Source: Orthonyx spaldingii (taxonomy: Eukaryota > Chordata > Aves > Passeriformes > Orthonychidae). From it: a DNA stretch of 64,000 nt. Below are positions 1-64,000 of this stretch, piece after piece. The DNA lies in contig VZTJ01003808.1 of assembly GCA_013397795.1 (NCBI GenBank), positions 25,155-89,154 on the forward strand. Direction: 5' to 3'. The position numbers were made by a program, and so were the translations under genes. The notes beneath the pieces were generated by a model. That model saw nothing but the letters and a program-made list of their open reading frames with translations. It was not told where the DNA came from and did no database searches. Every line of letters starts with the position of its first letter. Position 1 is the stretch's first letter.

Positions 1-3000
1 GGCTCTGCAGAATCCAGGAGGACTTCAACTCCCCAGGCAAAGAGACTAACCTGGAGGGAACATACAGTGACTTTGAAGACAGTATTTGCTAGAGGAGCTA
101 CATTAGGAATGAAGTGACAGGAGAGTGATGGTGTATAAATCACTGTCATTTCATGGGAATCTGGCTGTACTCGGGATCACAGACCACCTCAGCCTGCAGG
201 CAGAGCTATTCCCTGGCCTCACAAAGCTACCAACCCAATGCTCATGGAGGTCTTAACGTCAAGCTGGCTCTGCTGCCACTGCCAGCAGTGTCCCAGGCCC
301 TTGGAACGCAGCACCTGCTGCTGCTGAAGAGCACAAGCACTGGGGGTTCTGCAGAGGACCTCGGGAGCCAGCACACAGTGAGCCCACGGGCTCCCACCCA
401 GCAGCCCAGTCACAGGCACACACCACACAAGGAAAGGGCCCGAAGAGCAGCCCAAGCTCTCTTCCTCATGTGGAGATGCAGGAGCAGCTGGCAAACAGAT
501 GGAACCAAAGGTGCTTGCAAACTCTCAGGTGGTCCTCGTGGGCTGTCAAACCAGCCTAGCACTGCTAGAGCATAGGCATGTTTCAGTTCAGCATTCAAAA
601 GAAATGCGTTTGATACCAAACTCATTATGTCCACAATGGGACTTTTACTGTGTGCACAAGATTAATTTAACTGCAGGTGACTGCTGTGTGGGGCAAGGCC
701 GTATGTGGTCATCGGTGCCTGTGCACATGGAATAGTGGTGGGATCATGTCATGGGTCAATAAACTATACAGAGAAGAAAGAAGTGTGCTGAAGGACTACT
801 GAACGGCTACTGGAGCTGCCCAGGCTATCAGTGATCACCTTCTTACATGGGAGAAAACACCTGTGTTGAAAAGGAGAAATGTGTAAGTTTTCTTGCCCCG
901 ACACAACCTCCTTTGGATCAAAACGTTTCACCACGAAACTCTTGTGTTAGCCAGGGGCAGCCATGTGAACAGCGACGCTCCAGATCCTGATCAATGCCCC
1001 ACAGAGCTGTGTGTCAGTCCAGCAGCTGTTGCAGGTCTGGTAACAAGCAGGACAACTGTCAGCCCCCCAGGCTGGCGTGTTTTGGCCCTGGTTCATGCTC
1101 AGGGAGGTGGAGCCTCACAGCTGCCACACACTTTGGTAGAGTGGTACCGTGTTCCCCCATCCACATTCACTGCACACAGCAGTCAGCCCTGCACACATCT
1201 GAAGTCACAGATGAGACTTTTCTGAAGGCAGCAGGATCCTTTTAAACCTTTAGCTGCTATACATAATGGTCACTCCTTATATTGTTATAATAATATATAT
1301 ATTATAATATTCTTTACCTAGAAAGGGCAAACAAAGTCTCCTGCCTCTCACTGATTCCAAGCACAACTGACCCAGAGATATTTGCTACTGAAACACCTTT
1401 TGCACCAAGGCAAGCAGAAGTGCCTGTGCTGCCAGCCAGACAAATCAGTTAAGCAGCTCCATCCGTGTGTTCGAGCCTCTGCACAGTGTCAGTCTGACTG
1501 GTGCCATCTGCCCTTTTCCTCCCTCTGCTCATATAATCCATTGCCACACTGGCATAGTGCTAAGAACTGCCTTTCAGATTCCCCACTTGGCACATCCCCC
1601 CTGTATCCACCTTTCTTTGCAGGCAGCTCCTGGTCAGACAGCAGCCGCTGGCTCGTTGTCACCAGCCAGGTGCCATCTTCTGGGCTGGTGGGCAAGGCCC
1701 CTGCAGAGCGAGGACTCAGCATGACACCAGGCAGTCCCAAAGACTCTTGTAGTCCCAACACTGATGAACAGGACCTGTCTGTCCCTTCCCACGAGGAGGC
1801 ACACATAGATGAAGGAACAGTGGTGGCCTGTCCCAGGAGTTGCCCCAAAACACACATGGGAACAATCCCCTGGAGCTGGCCAGGACAGATCCTGCAGCAA
1901 AGACACTGATGGGAAACATGCAGTGTCAGGCTGTTCCTAGAAATTCCCACAAACCTGAGAAAGTGCTGGGAAACTTGTTTCTCTTCCCCTGACCCCACAC
2001 AGGGTTTTTTTATTCTTTCTAGCCATTTCCTCTGCTCTGGTCAGCTCCCTCTTCTCCTTGATCATCTCTTCCTGCAGTGAAGCAAGGACACAGCCACACA
2101 CCACCAGCAGTGCTTGAGCAGCCCTGTGTGCCCTCAAGTCTTGACAGAGCTTGCACATGACTCATAGCAGAGAACAGCAGGGGCCTGCCTCTCCCACCTT
2201 TCTGGGATGTGACAGCCCACCATGTCCTGTGATGCCAGACTGGATCTTCTGGCATTCCCCAACCACCTAACTTCTCCCTAACATCACAGGCCTCATCCCT
2301 GCTTGTCCCCAGACATGATATCCTCTGTTTGCTCCACACATGGCAGGTGCCTTTCCAACTTCCCTGCAGGGCAGCAGGAGAAGAGAGGACCCAGAGGGGC
2401 TGTTGACCCTTTTGAAGGACTGTTTTGTCAGTAACACTAACAGAGAGCATCCCTGCTGCCAGAAAATGCCTCAAGAGAGACAGACGAGGAATGTGAAATT
2501 CTGTGTGTGCTGCTCCCCAGGACGGGAGCACCTCCATCCCAGAGGACATGACCTGGGGAGCACCATGCTGTTGATGCACTCTCCTGCAGTCCTCTGTGCT
2601 AGGGACAGCTGGGAAGCAGGGCTGTGCAGGGGCAGGGACTCTGGTAGCACAGCCACGAGGAGAGATGACTCATGCTGGTCTCTGATCTCCGTGGGCTCAG
2701 CTGCTCAGCCCAGCCCTGTCAAACACCACTGTGAACAACTGTTATTTCTGTGCTGGCAATCTTTTCCTGGCTTTCTGGAACCTGAGGGACTGTCAGGTGA
2801 CTCTCCAGTATCTACCAGCTTTGGCATGCATCCCAGTGGGACCAGGAATGTACTGCACCACAGCAAGAGATGATACCTTGGTGTCACTAGCATCCTGCCT
2901 TGCTTCTTGTGGTTGGGTCACGGTAGAAAGACCTCTTAGAAGACAGCTCGGTTTCACAGAAACCTTTTAATAAGAAAAAGTCCTCATAGTCCTGTGAAAG

Positions 3001-3106
3001 ATTTCACTGGATGGTTGCTTCACAATTAAAAGCCTGCCTGATTTCTTCATCTGCTGTTCTCGATGGCTCTGTCTTCCCTGCTTTCATGTGCCAGATGAAG
3101 ACCACA
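1..3106. other. No gene seen; TTBK1 3' flank or distal 3'UTR
   Basis: This stretch has moderate GC and open frames on both strands up to about 185 codons. None shows a recognisable domain or a consistent splice structure, and frames overlap antisense to each other, which is typical of non-coding DNA with few stops. An AT-only near-palindrome lies at about 1,280-1,305. A minus-strand AATAAA occurs at 2,009-2,014. Nothing here could be assigned to SLC22A7 or another gene expected downstream of TTBK1 in mammals. Confidence 0.5.
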
Positions 3107-3107
3107 G

Positions 3108-3240
3108 GATCACAGAACCATAGAACGGTTTGGGTTGGAAGGGACCTTAAAGATCATCCAGTTTCAGCCCCCCCTGCCATGGGCAGGAACATCTTCCACT
3201 AGACCAGCTTGCTCAGGGCCCTGTCCAACCTGGCTTTGTC
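3108..3240 (-). mobile_element. CR1 LINE 3'-end fragment
   Basis: Read on the minus strand, this is the classic avian CR1 tail: a block reading as ACCTTAAAGATCATCCAG with its GGGTTGGAAGGGACC context, then repeats of the CACAGAACCATAGAA type at the extreme 3' end. Only the 3' untranslated part and a short stretch before it remain, as expected for a 5'-truncated LINE copy. The inner boundary near 3,240 is approximate because the match fades. Confidence 0.85.
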
Positions 3241-5880
3241 TCTACCCTGGAGCTTTCTTCCTGACACAGGGCCATGGAAAACTCTCCTTTAAACTTTTTC
3301 TTGAACAAATACATTGATTGTGCTTTACTGGTGTCCCATGATGAGGCAGGTTCGCTAACCCTGTTAATAGTCCTGTAGTTCTCTTTCTAAGCTCTTTCAG
3401 TGTCGTTTTTGGCATGTGCATCTAAGACCTGGATGGAGCATCCGGTAAAGGCTTCACAACCAAGTCTTACCATCTGAGCACTCTAAAACTAATAGCCCTC
3501 CAATAAATTAATAGGAGTTCCATTATGATTTACATTTTTGGAAAGAATCTGTCTTTGGGTTTATTCTGTTTTCTAGTTTCTAAACCTACAGCGCATACTT
3601 AGGTTCTAGTCTGACCCGCACTTCAAACTCACAGAAAGTTATACTGCCACCAGAAGAAGTGGTCAATCTCTATCCTCTCCTTCTTCTGTTGTGTGATCAA
3701 ATGGCGAACCAGACTGATGAAATGAACCAGACAAAAACCAAACTGGTGAATCAGAGTGGTTCATGTTGTGCTGGATCAGCATTTCCAAGCACTCTGTTGA
3801 ACAGCTGCTGCAGTGTCAATGTGGTGGAACTGTGCAACGAAGCAGCTGGAACTTGGAAGGATGTTGCTTTTGATGGCAATATTAGCTCAGTCCATCAAAC
3901 CACAGCCTGAGTTCCCTCTGAGTTCCCAGTGCTGCTCTGCAAAGATGACAGCATGTTTTCAGGCTAAGCTGTGCTGCTTACTTGACCAGGGTGAACCACA
4001 TCAGTGGGAAACACTTTGAGCTAGGTGCAATAAATTCTTAGTGTTGGCAACACAGAGATTCCCATATAACAAGGTAATTCCTGTCTCCTGTTTCTACACA
4101 TTTCCGTGTTCAGGTGTGCAAGGAGTACCCTTTTCTCCCAACCACCTGTCACAGCTCCCTTACTCCTTTCCAGGACTCTTGTAGATGTGAGCAACTTCAG
4201 GATTCCTTGAACTCGATGGCATGAGTGTTTGCATTCATGTTCAAGTGAATCAAAGTTATTACTGTTCAGATTCCTCTGTCAAGCTTTGTTGTCTGCAAAC
4301 AGTAAATATTTGCAGGTAATTGCAACTGCAGGAATAGGTGTACAGAGAAGCTGTATTTTTTTCTGCCTCATGCAAAGCCTCTTTTAGGCATAACAATGGT
4401 GTGAAGTGCAAAGTATTTGGGTCTGGAGTGTTTCCTTCTGTAAGGTGTGGGGAAAACTTTGTCTACTTCAAGATCTCCTCAAGCTCAGACAGGTATCAGT
4501 CCTCCTTGCTTTCACTTTCAAGCCTTCCTAATTAGTCTGGGGGCTAAACTGTTGGTTGATTTAGTTCTAGCTGAATGCTAAGCTTCTGCTCAGATAATAT
4601 TACTTGAAGAGCACAGCCCTTGCTTTTATGTTCGCATTGTCCGTCCTCAATGTGTGGCAGAGGTGAGCACCAAGGAAAAGACATAAACCTCACCTCTGCC
4701 ACTCAACCCACTGTGCCCTCAGAGAGAAATGCACAAGGTACCCATGGCATGCCAGCAAACCTCTCATTGCAAAGCAGCAGGTTTTGGGTATACTACAGGA
4801 TAGTAATTTCCCACCCTGGTGTGTAGGGGAACTTTCAACCACAGTGCCAAAATTCACAAACACCAAGAGCATGACAATAACACACAAGGAATTCAGGTGC
4901 AAGGGGCACCCAGGCTAAAGGCATCCAGTGACTATTCACATCTTCACGATAGAACTGTGTCTGGTGGACTACAGGTCTGTGGCACCAACCATGCTCAGGC
5001 TGAGAGGAACCACCCTTGCTGGGAGATGTGGTGTCCACAGATCACAGTTTGGTATTTGTGACAGAAGTGGCTGCAGTGTGCTCCCTTCTACATTAATTAG
5101 CAAGAGCTCTTGATTTCCCAGCAAGCTGCCAACACATCCCTACTTTCACCTAAGTACCCACCACACAGGCACCTGCTGAAGCAGCAGCAGTGTCTGAGCA
5201 GTAACGCTAGACAGCCTGCTCTGTGGGACATACCAGAGCAGGAAGGAGCATCCAGCAAGACCTGCCTGTCTCCTAATTCCCACCTGCAGAGGCATCTCTG
5301 GAAAGGAGAGGAGCCCTCTCCTCCTTGCCCCATCTCTTATCTCAGCACCCAAGGATGCATCCCTCCCTCATGAATACGCTAGTGGCAATCCCTTGCTAAC
5401 ACAGGTGGTGGGAGGTGAGCCAACACTCAGGTAGATGGTGGCGACCAAGTCTGGTGTTTTCCCAACAAGGAGAAAGGAGGGAGCTTCCCAAAGGACAGGA
5501 GCCTTCCTCTTTAGCAGGCCTTGCTCTCATCATCTCTGCTCCTGGAGTTGGTGTTGAGGACTGGTATTGCTAACAGAGAGGGGAATCCCTGGGGAGGGAG
5601 GCAGGTCAGGCACTGGGCAGGCTGCCTGGGTCACGGTTCGGTGCTGTGCGTTAGCAAGCATGAGCTGCGGGCTGGGTGTCTCCCTTGGAAAGGCTCCGTG
5701 GCTCAGAGGCTGCCAGGCCCGTGGGAGCTGATTGCGGTGTGGGGTGAGAGTGAGTGAAGCATTCAAGTACAGCTACTGCTATACACTCGTGGGTCCAGCA
5801 TGGAAGGTTGTGCTGCAGCATCTCAAGTGTATACTATATGCAGAAGTTACCCAGTCTGTTGGGCTCGCAGACGAAGGTCA
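3241..5880 (-). other. TTBK1: Probable TTBK1 3'UTR and flank
   Basis: This lies directly downstream of the TTBK1 stop codon, and no other gene is visible in it. The nearest minus-strand AATAAA is at 3,560-3,565, which would give a 3'UTR of about 2.3 kb. That length is plausible for a neuronal transcript but is not demonstrated. No clear repeat was seen other than the CR1 tail at the lower edge. Confidence 0.35.
3560..3565 (-). terminator. Candidate TTBK1 polyadenylation signal
   Basis: This is the first canonical AATAAA met on the minus strand after the TTBK1 stop codon, seen as TTTATT on the plus strand. It is a hexamer match only and transcript ends are needed to confirm use. Confidence 0.25.
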
Positions 5881-59440
<53,560 letters not shown>

Positions 59441-59449
59441 TGGTCATTG

Positions 59450-61284
59450 AAGACTCGTTCCTGCAGGAAGTCCCCATCTACTGACCTAACTTGATGTCTC
59501 AAGAGCTTTGTGCCTTGCTGGGAGCCTGGATATGGGATAATAAGGACAGATTGCCAAGGGTGTGTGGCCATCTGACTATTAACACTTGCAGCTCATTCAT
59601 GGGAACACCAAAAGCACCTGGTTTTCATGACTATTCTCAGAGTGACTACAGACCTCGAGGCATAGGGGTCTGGATGCTCTCCTCCTAAATTCTGCCAGGG
59701 AGTGGGAGCAGTTTAGCTAGCAGCAAATGCATTGTGCAAGTTAACACCAAGCTGTCAAAAACAGGGCTTTGGCTTCTATGACCACAGGTCCTTCTTTGAG
59801 GAAAAAGAACTGTTGGTGGAAGAAGAGACCCATTTGACACAGTGGCAAGAGCATTTTTGCAAAGCCTTTGCATCTCATTTTGCTAATCTGGCGAGGAGGA
59901 CTTAAAGCAGGTACAGCAGGACGGGATTACTGTAACCTGAAGAGAAATGGAACAACAGAGACTGTGAGGAGGTGCCCCAGGAGAGGATGATAGAAGCTTC
60001 CATGTCTCTCTTGGGGAAACAGCACAACAGATGGCCCAGCTCAAGTGCCTGTCCAAAAACACCTACAATGTGTAACAATCAGGAGCAGTTAGTGCTCTAT
60101 GTGCCATTGGAAATCTGTGATCTCACTGGGATTATAGAGACTCAGTGGGACTGCTCGCATGGCTTGAGCACTGCAATGAATGGAAAAATGGAGTGGGAAG
60201 GCAAGGAGGTGCATTTTTACAGGAGTGCCTTGAATGTACAAAGCTTTCCTTGGAGCAGGGGATGGGACAGTCACTACTGATGGGTAAGTGATCAGTACAG
60301 GTAACGTAATTAATTGCAGGCACCTGCTACTGACTGCCTGGTCAAGAATTAAAAATAGATTAAACATTCTTTACAAAACTGAAGGAAGCCTTGCAAGCCC
60401 TGGGGTGCTTGAATTACTCCTACATCTACTGCACCTGCATCTACATATTGCAGGGACAATACAGCAGGGTGAAGCAAGCCAGGAGTTCTCTGGTGAGCAT
60501 CGAGCAGAACCAGAAAAACAAGAAATGAAGGTTTGTAGTCACAAGGAAAGGACAACAATGAAGAGAAGCACAGTTTCCTGGGGGTCCTGGTGGACAACAA
60601 GCTGTCCATGGGCCAGCAGTGCCCTGGGGGACAAGAAGGCCAGTGGTATCCTGGGATACATCAAGAAGAGCAGCACCAGCAGGTCGAGGGAGATGATCCT
60701 GCCCCTCTACTCTGGTGAGGCACATCTGCAGTGCTGTGTCCAGTCCTGGGATCCTCAGGCAAGAGAGACATGGAACTCCTGGAGAGAGTCCAGCAGAGGG
60801 TGACAAAGACGATGAAGGGTCTGGAGCACCTCACTTCTGAGGAAAGGCCGAGGGAGCTGGGGCTGTCCAGCCTGGAGGAGAGACACTGAGAGGGAACCTC
60901 ATCCATGTCTGTCAGTGTCTGCAGGGAGGGGTCAGAGGATGGAGCAGGCTCTGCTCGGCNCCATGTCTGTCAGTGTCTGCAGGGAAGGGTCAGAGGCTGG
61001 ACCAGGCTCTGCTCGGCAGTGCCGGGCAATGGGACAAGAGGCAATGGGCAGGGACTGAGGCACAGGAACCTGAACATGAGGAAGAATTTTCCGGTGCAGT
61101 GCCTGAGCACGGGAACAGATTACCCAGAGAGGGTGTGCAGTCTCCCTTGCTGGGGATATTAAAGAACCATTTGGACACCATCCTGCGCTACGTGCACTGC
61201 GATGACCCTGCTTGAGCAAGGAGGTTGGACCAGATGACCCACTGCCGTCTCCTCTTCCAACCTGACCTATCCTGGGATTCTGAG
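59450..61284 (+). mobile_element. Composite or internally deleted CR1 LINE
   Basis: The left part (about 59,450-60,560) matches CR1 5' and endonuclease-proximal sequence, including ATCTGTGATCTCACTGGGATTATAGAGAC at about 60,113-60,141. The right part (60,561-61,284) matches ORF2 3' and 3'UTR: CTGGTGGACAACAAGCTGTCC, GCACCAGCAGGTCGAGGGAGATGATCCTGCC, GAACAGATTACCCAGAGAGGG and the tail CCTGGGATTCTGAGG. The central ORF2 reverse transcriptase is missing, so either one copy was internally deleted or two copies are adjacent. It ends directly at the CUL9 CpG island. An ambiguous base lies at 60,960. Confidence 0.75.
60903..61017 (+). repeat. 57-bp tandem duplication around a single N
   Basis: 60,903-60,959 and 60,961-61,017 are two 57-nt copies, each starting CCATGTCTGTCAGTGTCTGC and ending GCTCTGCTCGGC, with three differences. 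The only ambiguous base of the window, N at 60,960, separates them exactly. Confidence 0.97.
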
Positions 61285-61289
61285 GGACA

Positions 61290-61690
61290 GCGGGGACGCG
61301 GCAGCACGCGGGCGCGGAACGCACAGCCCCGCCACTCTCGTGTCCCTCGCCGGCTCCCGTAACTTGCACGGAAGCAGCGCGCTGCTTCCGGCGCCTCTCG
61401 GTGGCGCGGGGGCCGCTCTGCGCCGCCGCCTGGGCCGCTCTGGGAGTGTGGGCAGGGCCGGGCCGACGCCTAAGCCGCCGCGTCCTTCTGGCCGCCTCGG
61501 GGCTGAGTTGAGTCTCCGCGCACCGGAGAGCTCTGCCGTGCCCTGCCCGGCTCGCTGTGGCTCCGGGGTGGCGGGGCAGCGGTGAGCGAAGGGCCCGGGA
61601 TTGGGACGCGGCTGGCCGGGGTGTCCGGGACGGCGCGGAGGAAAGCCCGTGTGTTCCGCGGCGTCGGGAGCGAGCACGTCGGTGCGAGCG
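61290..61690 (+). promoter_or_regulatory. CUL9: CpG island promoter of CUL9
   Basis: A sharp rise in GC and CpG density begins just after the CR1 tail, with many CGCCG, GCGCGG and CCGCCG clusters and no repeat signature. It ends near the (TG)n tract. It is the only clear CpG island in the window and lies 1.3-1.7 kb upstream of the CUL9 start codon. No TATA box was noted, as usual for such promoters. It might also act on the minus strand, but no TTBK1 first exon was found nearby. Confidence 0.75.
61450..61581 (+). other. CUL9: Probable non-coding exon 1 of CUL9
   Basis: GGCAGCG|GTGAGCG at 61,575-61,588 is a strong donor inside the CpG island, upstream of the coding exon on the same strand. 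The transcription start is unknown, so the left edge is arbitrary. Confidence 0.45.
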
Positions 61691-61693
61691 GTC

Positions 61694-61696
<3 letters not shown>

Positions 61697-61760
<64 letters not shown>
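61697..61760. repeat. (TG)32 dinucleotide microsatellite
   Basis: An uninterrupted TG run of 64 nt followed by CGCGCA at 61,761-61,766. It sits just inside the presumed first intron of CUL9, about 115 bp past the candidate exon 1 donor. Confidence 0.98.
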
Positions 61761-61766
<6 letters not shown>

Positions 61767-61869
61767 CTGTACAAGCTCATTGAAGGAAAACAATTGTTTG
61801 AGTTGTGGTGCGGCATCTAAATAAACACTATTACAAAACACAGAGAATAACTCGGGCTTTTTATTACAG

Positions 61870-61931
61870 AGACTACAAGAAGATTCCCATCTGGCTTGCC
61901 GCAAATTCCAAGGAAGGCAGCACAATTGAAG
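61870..61931 (+). other. CUL9: Candidate 5'UTR exon of CUL9
   Basis: TTTTTATTACAG precedes 62 nt ending TTGAAG|GTAAGTATG, a near-consensus donor. The segment has no ATG, so it suits an untranslated exon between exon 1 and the ATG exon. It is open in the frame reading DYKKIPIWLAANSKEGSTIE, which does not resemble any protein I recognise. Its length is not a multiple of three. Confidence 0.45.
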
Positions 61932-63004
61932 GTAAGTATGAATTTGTTGGGAGTTCAGGCTGCTTCTGCCTGCACCTGGAAAATATTTTTAATGTGCTTG
62001 TCATAGTCTTTGATGGTTAGTATCTTCTTTAACATGGATTGTCTGTTTCTTTGGTATCTTCACTCCTTTTTTAACAATGACTCGTCTTCCTTCACTACTT
62101 CTCTTACCAGTGTGTGCAAGTGGCAGGAGTGTTTCCCACTGCCATCTGACTGAGCCCCTCTGAGCTCCTTCCTGTCAGCCTGATCTGGAATCCTTTGTGA
62201 ACCCAATCCATGTCTTTGTCTGCAGCTGGCTTGCTGGTACTCAGTCTTGGACAGCAAATTATTTCCATGCTCCTCTTTGCATGGATGAAAGCAGAGAAGC
62301 ACTATGTCTTCCCTGTAGTCCCAAGGTGCAGAACAATTAGGTAACAGAGAGGAACAATCTTTTAGTTCTGCGGAATTTGTCCATTGACAAACATTGTAAA
62401 GGTGAAGAATTCTGAGAAGAGGCCAAGGAGGAAATACTGAGAGGCTTTCAGGTAGTGACCTGATTTGATGTGTATGAACTAGATCTGAGAAACTGCTCAT
62501 TATTTTCTTCAGGGCCTGGTGATGTGAAAGTCCCTACACATGTTGAGAGCACTGTGAGCTCTAGGTAAGCTCACAGTCTAAACAATTGTAAATGGTAAAT
62601 AGCAAAAGGGAAGACAGAAGTATAAAGGCAGCAAATTGTGAGGGTCATGTTGTGGACAGTGGCAGGGATGAGAACAGTATTCAAGTCTCATTATTTGCTG
62701 TCTTATAAGAGGGCCCATTTTGCCTTGGTGGTTTTTGTTAGGTTTTTTCTTGAGGAGAATCTCCTTCTGTGTGTGCCAGTAATGCTGGGAACAGGTTTTG
62801 TATATGAAGAACTGTCATATTTTCCTGGAAGGGGAACATGAGCCCTTGCAAAGTGGGTTTTCCTTCAGGGCAATATCCTGGATGTAGGATCTCAAGATGA
62901 AAAGCTGTATCTCAACCACTTCTACTGTCAGTGCTGGCTCACACTTTCCTCAGCATGCAGCTCAGAAATAAAAGCTTGACCCTGCTTCCCCTCTGTCTCT
63001 GCAG
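61932..63004 (+). other. CUL9: CUL9 intron upstream of the ATG exon
   Basis: A 1.07-kb intron if the 61,870 exon is used. The acceptor before the ATG exon is CCCTCTGTCTCTGCAG. A second possible small exon lies at 62,513-62,564. Confidence 0.6.
62513..62564 (+). other. Second candidate small 5'UTR exon
   Basis: TATTTTCTTCAG precedes 52 nt ending AGCTCTAG|GTAAGC. It contains an ATG immediately followed by TGA, so at most it would hold a minimal upstream ORF. Support is splice-site matching only. Confidence 0.25.
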
Positions 63005-63607
63005 ACACATCTGCTGCCATGGCGAATGAGAAGCACAATGGCAACCTGCTTGTGCAGCTGGGGCCCAAGCTGCAGGCCTACCCAGAGGAGCTGCTCCGTC
63101 AGCGGCGAGGCCACGACAGCCGGCCGGAGTACCTGGTCCAGTGGAGCGTCATCAGCGCGGAAGAGAGAGCAGCGGGAGGCAGCGGCGCCTCCTCTGTAGA
63201 GACCAAGCCAGAGCACATCTCCATGTGGATGTCTGCAGAGGAGGTCCGTGCCAGCTGCCCGGCGCTGCTGGGCCAGAGGAGGCCGGAAGGGCCGCGGCTG
63301 AAGGAGGAGAAGGCCCCCGGTGCGTTGGGCGTCCCGCTGGACGATGCCTCGCTGCTGGAGATGAAGGCCGATGTCCGGAGCCTGGTGCGGCGAGCCAGGC
63401 GCCAGCTGGCCGAGGCCGGGACGCCCGAGTGCTCCATCCTGAGCACGCTGCACGTGCTGGGCGCCTACGCCGGCATCGGCTCCCTGGCGGGCGCCTTCAG
63501 GGAGACAGGAGCCCTCGAGCTGCTGATGGCGATGCTGTGCCACAGGGAGAGGCAGATCCGGCGCAGCGCCGGCGAGATGCTGCGGGCTCTGGCTTCACAC
63601 GATGCAG
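63005..63607 (+). CDS. CUL9: Cullin-9 (PARC) first coding exon
   Basis: CUL9 is a very large atypical cullin with RBR-type ligase modules, a cytoplasmic p53-binding partner and relative of CUL7. The exon has acceptor TCTCTGCAG and ATG at 63,019 in a strong Kozak context (GCTGCCATGG). It encodes 196 codons plus one base and ends GATGCAG|GTGGGG in phase 1. The start reads ANEKHNGNLLVQLGPKLQAY then PEELLRQRRGHDSRPEYLVQ, as in the CUL9 N-terminus. Further blocks are DVRSLVRRARRQLAEAGTPE, LHVLGAYAGIGSLAGAFRE, TGALELLMAMLCHRERQIRR and AGEMLRALASHDAG. These last form armadillo-like helices. The Cul7-type (CPH), DOC, cullin and RBR domains lie beyond the window. The middle, about residues 55-105, is diverged, as expected for a linker. 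Confidence 0.95.
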
Positions 63608-64000
63608 GTGGGGGCTGCTCCTGCTCAGAGCCGCTGAGGAGGCGTTGCTGGGCAGCTGAGGGGGGCCAGGCCTTTGGGAGGGGTGAGATGCCTGGGAAGC
63701 AGCATGTCTTGGGGCTTGCTGGCAAAAGGGGAAGAATCGGTCTGGGTCTTCCAAACTTCCTTGGTTGCAGTTGTCTGGACTGCTCTTGGAGTTAGAAACT
63801 CTTTCCCCTGCCAGGTTTCTGAGCTGGGATGCTGATTAATTGTTAGGAGGACTTAGGCCAAGCAGATTAGCAGAGTGTTGGGGTGACTCTGCTGTGTGCT
63901 GTTAGTTGGAAAGTCTCTGGCCTATTCTTGGCAGGGAGCCTTTCATCAGGCCCTGAATAGAGGCTAGTCCTCATGTGAGAGGAGCTGCCATGGCTTGGAA
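63608..64000 (+). other. CUL9: CUL9 intron, cut by the window end
   Basis: Starts with GTGGGGGCTG after the coding exon. The open frame that continues to 63,795 is intron read-through and has no resemblance to CUL9. Confidence 0.85.

Noticed and set aside
1382..2579. Open frames of 169-186 codons on both strands
   Set aside because: They overlap antisense, lack domains and splice structure, and have mixed low-complexity composition; treated as TTBK1 flank.
60932..61816. 294-codon minus-strand open frame with a Thr/His repeat
   Set aside because: It runs antisense through the CR1 tail, the N, the CpG island and the (TG)n tract. GC-rich and repeat DNA simply lacks stops, and there is no family resemblance.
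63608..63795. Extension of the CUL9 frame past GATGCAG
   Set aside because: A canonical donor lies at 63,608 and the downstream translation loses all CUL9 similarity, so it is intron read-through.

Overview
The window is nuclear DNA from a bird, on three grounds. It carries several 3'-anchored CR1 LINE fragments of the avian type, an LTR of a family that is abundant in bird genomes, and spliced vertebrate genes with short exons in long AT-rich introns. The species cannot be fixed; a passerine would fit.

Two protein-coding genes are recognisable. TTBK1 (tau-tubulin kinase 1) runs on the minus strand from 49,913 down to its stop codon at 5,881. Nine coding exons could be set to the base, all with consistent GT/AG sites and reading phase. 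Together they encode about 1,141 residues: the C-lobe of the kinase domain, a conserved linker, a very acidic Glu tract and a basic Ser/Arg/Pro-rich C-terminus. Exons for the first ~190 residues (Gly-rich loop, catalytic Lys, HRD and DFG motifs) were not found between 49.9 kb and the next gene. CUL9 (cullin-9/PARC) runs on the plus strand at the right end. It has a CpG island and probable non-coding first exon at about 61.29-61.69 kb, one or two candidate 5'UTR exons, and the ATG exon at 63,005-63,607. The two genes are divergent here, whereas in human they point the same way with DNPH1 between them.

Layout by region: 1-5.9 kb is TTBK1 3' flank or 3'UTR with a CR1 3' end. 5.9-8.65 kb holds the last two TTBK1 exons. 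8.65-35.9 kb is a 27-kb TTBK1 intron holding a CR1 fragment, a decayed endogenous retrovirus (12.1-16.3 kb, pol and env remnants), a convincing phase-compatible alternative terminal exon (28,336-28,620), and a CR1 copy (32.2-33.5 kb). 35.9-49.9 kb holds seven short TTBK1 exons, an old LINE fragment, a complete solo LTR (44,326-44,882) and more CR1. 49.9-59.4 kb is AT-rich with nothing firmly assignable. 59.45-61.28 kb is a composite or internally deleted CR1 containing a single N flanked by a 57-bp tandem duplication, and it abuts the CUL9 CpG island.

The observations most worth checking are the missing kinase exons combined with the divergent TTBK1-CUL9 arrangement, the unlisted TTBK1 terminal exon, and a possible plus-strand nested exon pair at 31.0 and 36.8 kb. 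Everything here comes from reading the sequence by eye; family comparisons are from memory and no search was run.
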